Source: an uncultured Campylobacter sp.
GTDB lineage: Bacteria; Campylobacterota; Campylobacteria; Campylobacterales; Campylobacteraceae
Direction: 5' to 3'
Length of the DNA stretch: 64,000 nt
Assembly: GCA_900539255.1 (NCBI GenBank)
Contig: UQBJ01000007.1
Coordinates: forward strand, 1 to 64,000
Part shown: positions 61,851 through 64,000 of the stretch, in pieces
Numbering within the stretch: the first letter of the stretch is position 1
Layout of the letters: every line of letters starts with the position of its first letter
The notes under the pieces: generated by a model
The model's input: only the letters and a program-made list of their open reading frames with translations
What the model was told of the DNA's origin: nothing
Databases searched by the model: none
Translations under genes and position numbers: made by a program

Positions 61851-64000
61851 TTTTTTCCTTTTTTAGTGGCTTGGCTGAATTTTGCCTTGTCAAAATCGAT
61901 TTTAAGCTCGCTCACACCAGCTTCAACGCTGTTTTTTTGAGCCAGCCTTTCCTCCATCGCCGCTAAAAGCGAGCGAATGCGAATCTTTACCGCGCCTAAA
62001 TTTGAAATCTCATCGATTTTAAGCTGAGTGTAAAATCGCCCCTTATGCTCCAAAATCGCACGCACCTCATCTGTGGTGATGGAGTCTATGCCACACCCAA
62101 AGCTTACAAGCTGCACCAGCTCGATATTTTCGCACGCACACACTAGCTCAGCTGCGTTGTATAGGCGTGAGTGGTAGCTCCATTGATTTAAAATCTGCAA
62201 ATTTTCAGCCTTTGCTAAGTGTGCGATGCTGTCCTCGCTCAGCACAACCAAGCCCAAAGAGTTGATGAGCTTGTCTATGCCGTGATTTATCTCAGGGTCT
62301 ATGTGATAAGGACGCCCGCAAAGCACGATGGCTTTGAGCTTTTGCGCCTTAACCTGCGCTAAAATCGTCTCGCCTTGCGCCTTTATGTCATCTAGCCATT
62401 CCTCGCGAAAGGCGTAAGCTATGTCAAGTGCCTTGTGAAAGGCTTTTTTGGAGATTTTGCCTTCGTTTTTAAAGAGCGTTTTGGCTTGTTTTAAAAGCTT
62501 TAATTTTGGCTTTTTATCAACCTTTTGAGCTGAATTTGAGCTGAAATTTAGGGCTGAATTTGCTTTTGAATTTGTGTTTGTTGGACTTAAATTCAAGTTT
62601 TTGTCTGAATTTGCCTTTGAATTTGGTGTTAAATTCAAACGCAAAGTATCTTTTGCATTTTGTGCTGAATTTAAGGCTGAATTTGCCTTAAAATTCACGC
62701 TTTTTTTAAGTGTCCTTGCGTTTTTAACCCCAAAAATCACACTTGTCGCGCTCAGTGCCTTTCTAAACGCTGATTTGGGCGCAAGCGGCAGTTCTTTGGT
62801 GAAAAAAGGCGTGGCTTTTTTGTAAAAATCACTCTTTTGATGAAGCCCAAAATAAGGATACAAAAAGCGAACAGAGCGGAGTTTATCGACATTTTTGCTT
62901 AAAAGCTCTGGGTAGTAGGCGACTACGGGGCAGTTGTAGTTGCGAGTGCTGGTGTCTTCGTGCTTTGTGCTACTTTCAAAGCCGTTGCTGTGGCAAGGAT
63001 AAAAAATCGTCCCCACGCCCCTTTCAAGCAAGTCCTCGATATGCCCGTGCATTAGCTTTGCGGGGTAGCACACCGTGTCGCTTGGTATGGAGTATTGCCC
63101 TTTGGCGTAGGTTTTGCGCGTGCTGATAGTGGAAACTTCGACTTCATAATCAAGTGCTGTAAAGAGAGAGTGCCAAAAAGGCAGGTTCTCATACATATTT
63201 AGCCCTAGCGGAATGCCGATTTTACCGCGTGGTTTAGCGGGTTTGTTGTAAATTTTGTAGTTTATCAAATCTTTAAGCCTTTGCAGCTTATAATCATACA
63301 TATTAGGCAATGCGGCTTGTTTTTTCACGCCAAGTGGCTTTTCGCAGCGGTTGCCCGAGATAAATTTGCGTGAAGTGCCATCGCCGCTGAATTTGTTTAT
63401 GGTTAGGTTGCAGTTGTTGCCGCAAATTTTGCAGTTTGTCGCCATCGCACTGTGAGAAAAATTCGCCAGCTCGCCCGCTGAAATGATACTCGAACGCTCT
63501 AAATTTAGGCTTTTTGCGTATAAAGCCGCTCCAAATGCGCCCATAAGCCCGCTGATTTTGGGGCGAATGACATTGCGAGCGATTTCTTTTTCAAAGCTAC
63601 GCAAAACGGCGTTGTTTAAGAAAGTCCCGCCTTGCACCACTATCTCACGCCCCAAATCATCGGCATCTTTGGCGCGAATCACCTTGTAAATCGCGTTTTT
63701 AACGACACTCATCGATAGCCCAGCGCTTATGTCCTCGATATTTGCGCCCTCTTTTTGCGCTTCTTTAACAGAGCTGTTCATAAAAACGGTGCAACGCGAA
63801 CCAAGCTCCACAGGGCTTTTGGAGTTAAGCCCTAGCTTGCTGAATTCAGCCACTTCGTAACCCATAGAGCGCGCAAAGGTTTCGATAAAGCTGCCACAGC
63901 CACTCGAACACGCTTCATTAAGCATAATGGAGTCTATGTTGTTTTGGCGGATAAAAAAGCATTTAATGTCCTGTCCGCCTATGTCGATGATGAAATCCAC
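61847..64000 (-). CDS. BadF/BadG/BcrA/BcrD ATPase-family acyl-CoA dehydratase activase (5' part outside window)
   Basis: A frame of 717 codons that is still open at the window edge, so the N-terminus is missing. Its start here is the second half of an ASKHA ATPase domain (IDIGGQDIK, then NEACSSGCGSFIETFA with the Cys that holds the 4Fe-4S cluster between subunits). A DUF2229-type domain follows (CKICGNNCNLTINKF near residue 195). A low-complexity linker (about 430-490) comes next, then RPYHIDPEINHGID near residue 565. Works with the coupled downstream gene. Confidence 0.85.
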   Translation of the reverse strand: MDFIIDIGGQDIKCFFIRQNNIDSIMLNEACSSGCGSFIETFARSMGYEVAEFSKLGLNSKSPVELGSRCTVFMNSSVKEAQKEGANIEDISAGLSMSVVKNAIYKVIRAKDADDLGREIVVQGGTFLNNAVLRSFEKEIARNVIRPKISGLMGAFGAALYAKSLNLERSSIISAGELANFSHSAMATNCKICGNNCNLTINKFSGDGTSRKFISGNRCEKPLGVKKQAALPNMYDYKLQRLKDLINYKIYNKPAKPRGKIGIPLGLNMYENLPFWHSLFTALDYEVEVSTISTRKTYAKGQYSIPSDTVCYPAKLMHGHIEDLLERGVGTIFYPCHSNGFESSTKHEDTSTRNYNCPVVAYYPELLSKNVDKLRSVRFLYPYFGLHQKSDFYKKATPFFTKELPLAPKSAFRKALSATSVIFGVKNARTLKKSVNFKANSALNSAQNAKDTLRLNLTPNSKANSDKNLNLSPTNTNSKANSALNFSSNSAQKVDKKPKLKLLKQAKTLFKNEGKISKKAFHKALDIAYAFREEWLDDIKAQGETILAQVKAQKLKAIVLCGRPYHIDPEINHGIDKLINSLGLVVLSEDSIAHLAKAENLQILNQWSYHSRLYNAAELVCACENIELVQLVSFGCGIDSITTDEVRAILEHKGRFYTQLKIDEISNLGAVKIRIRSLLAAMEERLAQKNSVEAGVSELKIDFDKAKFSQATKKGKK
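62532..62696. repeat. RAATTY hexamer array inside the activase linker
   Basis: I count 11 RAATTY hexamers (GAATTT, AAATTT, AAATTC) in 165 bp. They encode Asn/Ser/Ala/Leu-rich sequence such as NSALNSAQNA and SKANSALNF, between two conserved domains. Confidence 0.88.

Overview
The window is a chromosomal segment of a Campylobacterota bacterium, most likely a Campylobacter. The evidence is a flagellar flgK-flgN-flgM-flgJ-flgI cluster with a hydrolase-less FlgJ, Iam/Mla-type genes next to tkt-ispA-PDZ-ybaB-murE, a miaA-ubiA-moaA block, an lctP-lutABC block, and separate rpoB and rpoC genes (Helicobacter pylori has them fused). The species cannot be named from the sequence. I saw no rRNA, CRISPR, transposase, integrase or long poly-G tract.

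Layout. 0-6.2 kb: a TIGR02757 protein, then flagellar genes (flgK, flgN-like, flgM, flgJ, flgI, fliP) on the minus strand. 6.4-17.5 kb: trmL, then a minus-strand run with a lipid-type MCE/ABC importer, tkt, ispA, a PDZ protein, ybaB, murE, a NifU-like protein and a HIT protein. 17.6-26.9 kb: map, a degenerate GGDEF membrane protein, a purine permease, miaA, a futalosine-type prenyltransferase, moaA, a TRIC channel and a YwqK-like protein. 27.2-41.0 kb: a transcription-translation block (four tRNAs, tuf, rpmG, tRNA-Trp, secE, nusG, rplKAJL, rpoBC) behind a perfect sigma-70 consensus promoter and ended by a 16-bp hairpin terminator.

41.0-44.6 kb is an AT-rich accessory island. It has at least six very small, mostly membrane proteins in one minus-strand operon, a divergent small membrane protein, two tandem arrays of about 31 bp, a dense cluster of dispersed hairpin repeats, and a Helicobacter-type outer membrane protein. 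44.6-64 kb: a dihydroorotase homologue lacking the metal-binding HxH, lactate permease with lutABC, an iron/cobalamin-type ABC importer, a 1-kb repeat-rich gap, accA-fabF-acpP on the minus strand, a GT39-like membrane protein with a pseudopilin, another repeat cluster, and a two-gene version of the large acyl-CoA dehydratase activase protein.

Three non-gene signals stand out. (1) Dispersed hairpins come in three classes whose terminal 5-bp stems co-vary (ATTGC, ATTTT, ATACT, each with its own complement) and are joined into composite elements by a conserved spacer. (2) The hexamer RAATTY, which I recall as the CtsM methylation motif linked to DNA uptake in C. jejuni, is packed into in-frame arrays in three low-complexity protein segments (a lipoprotein linker, an activase linker and the tail of the first gene). 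(3) The island carries 31-bp tandem arrays whose period is not a multiple of three.
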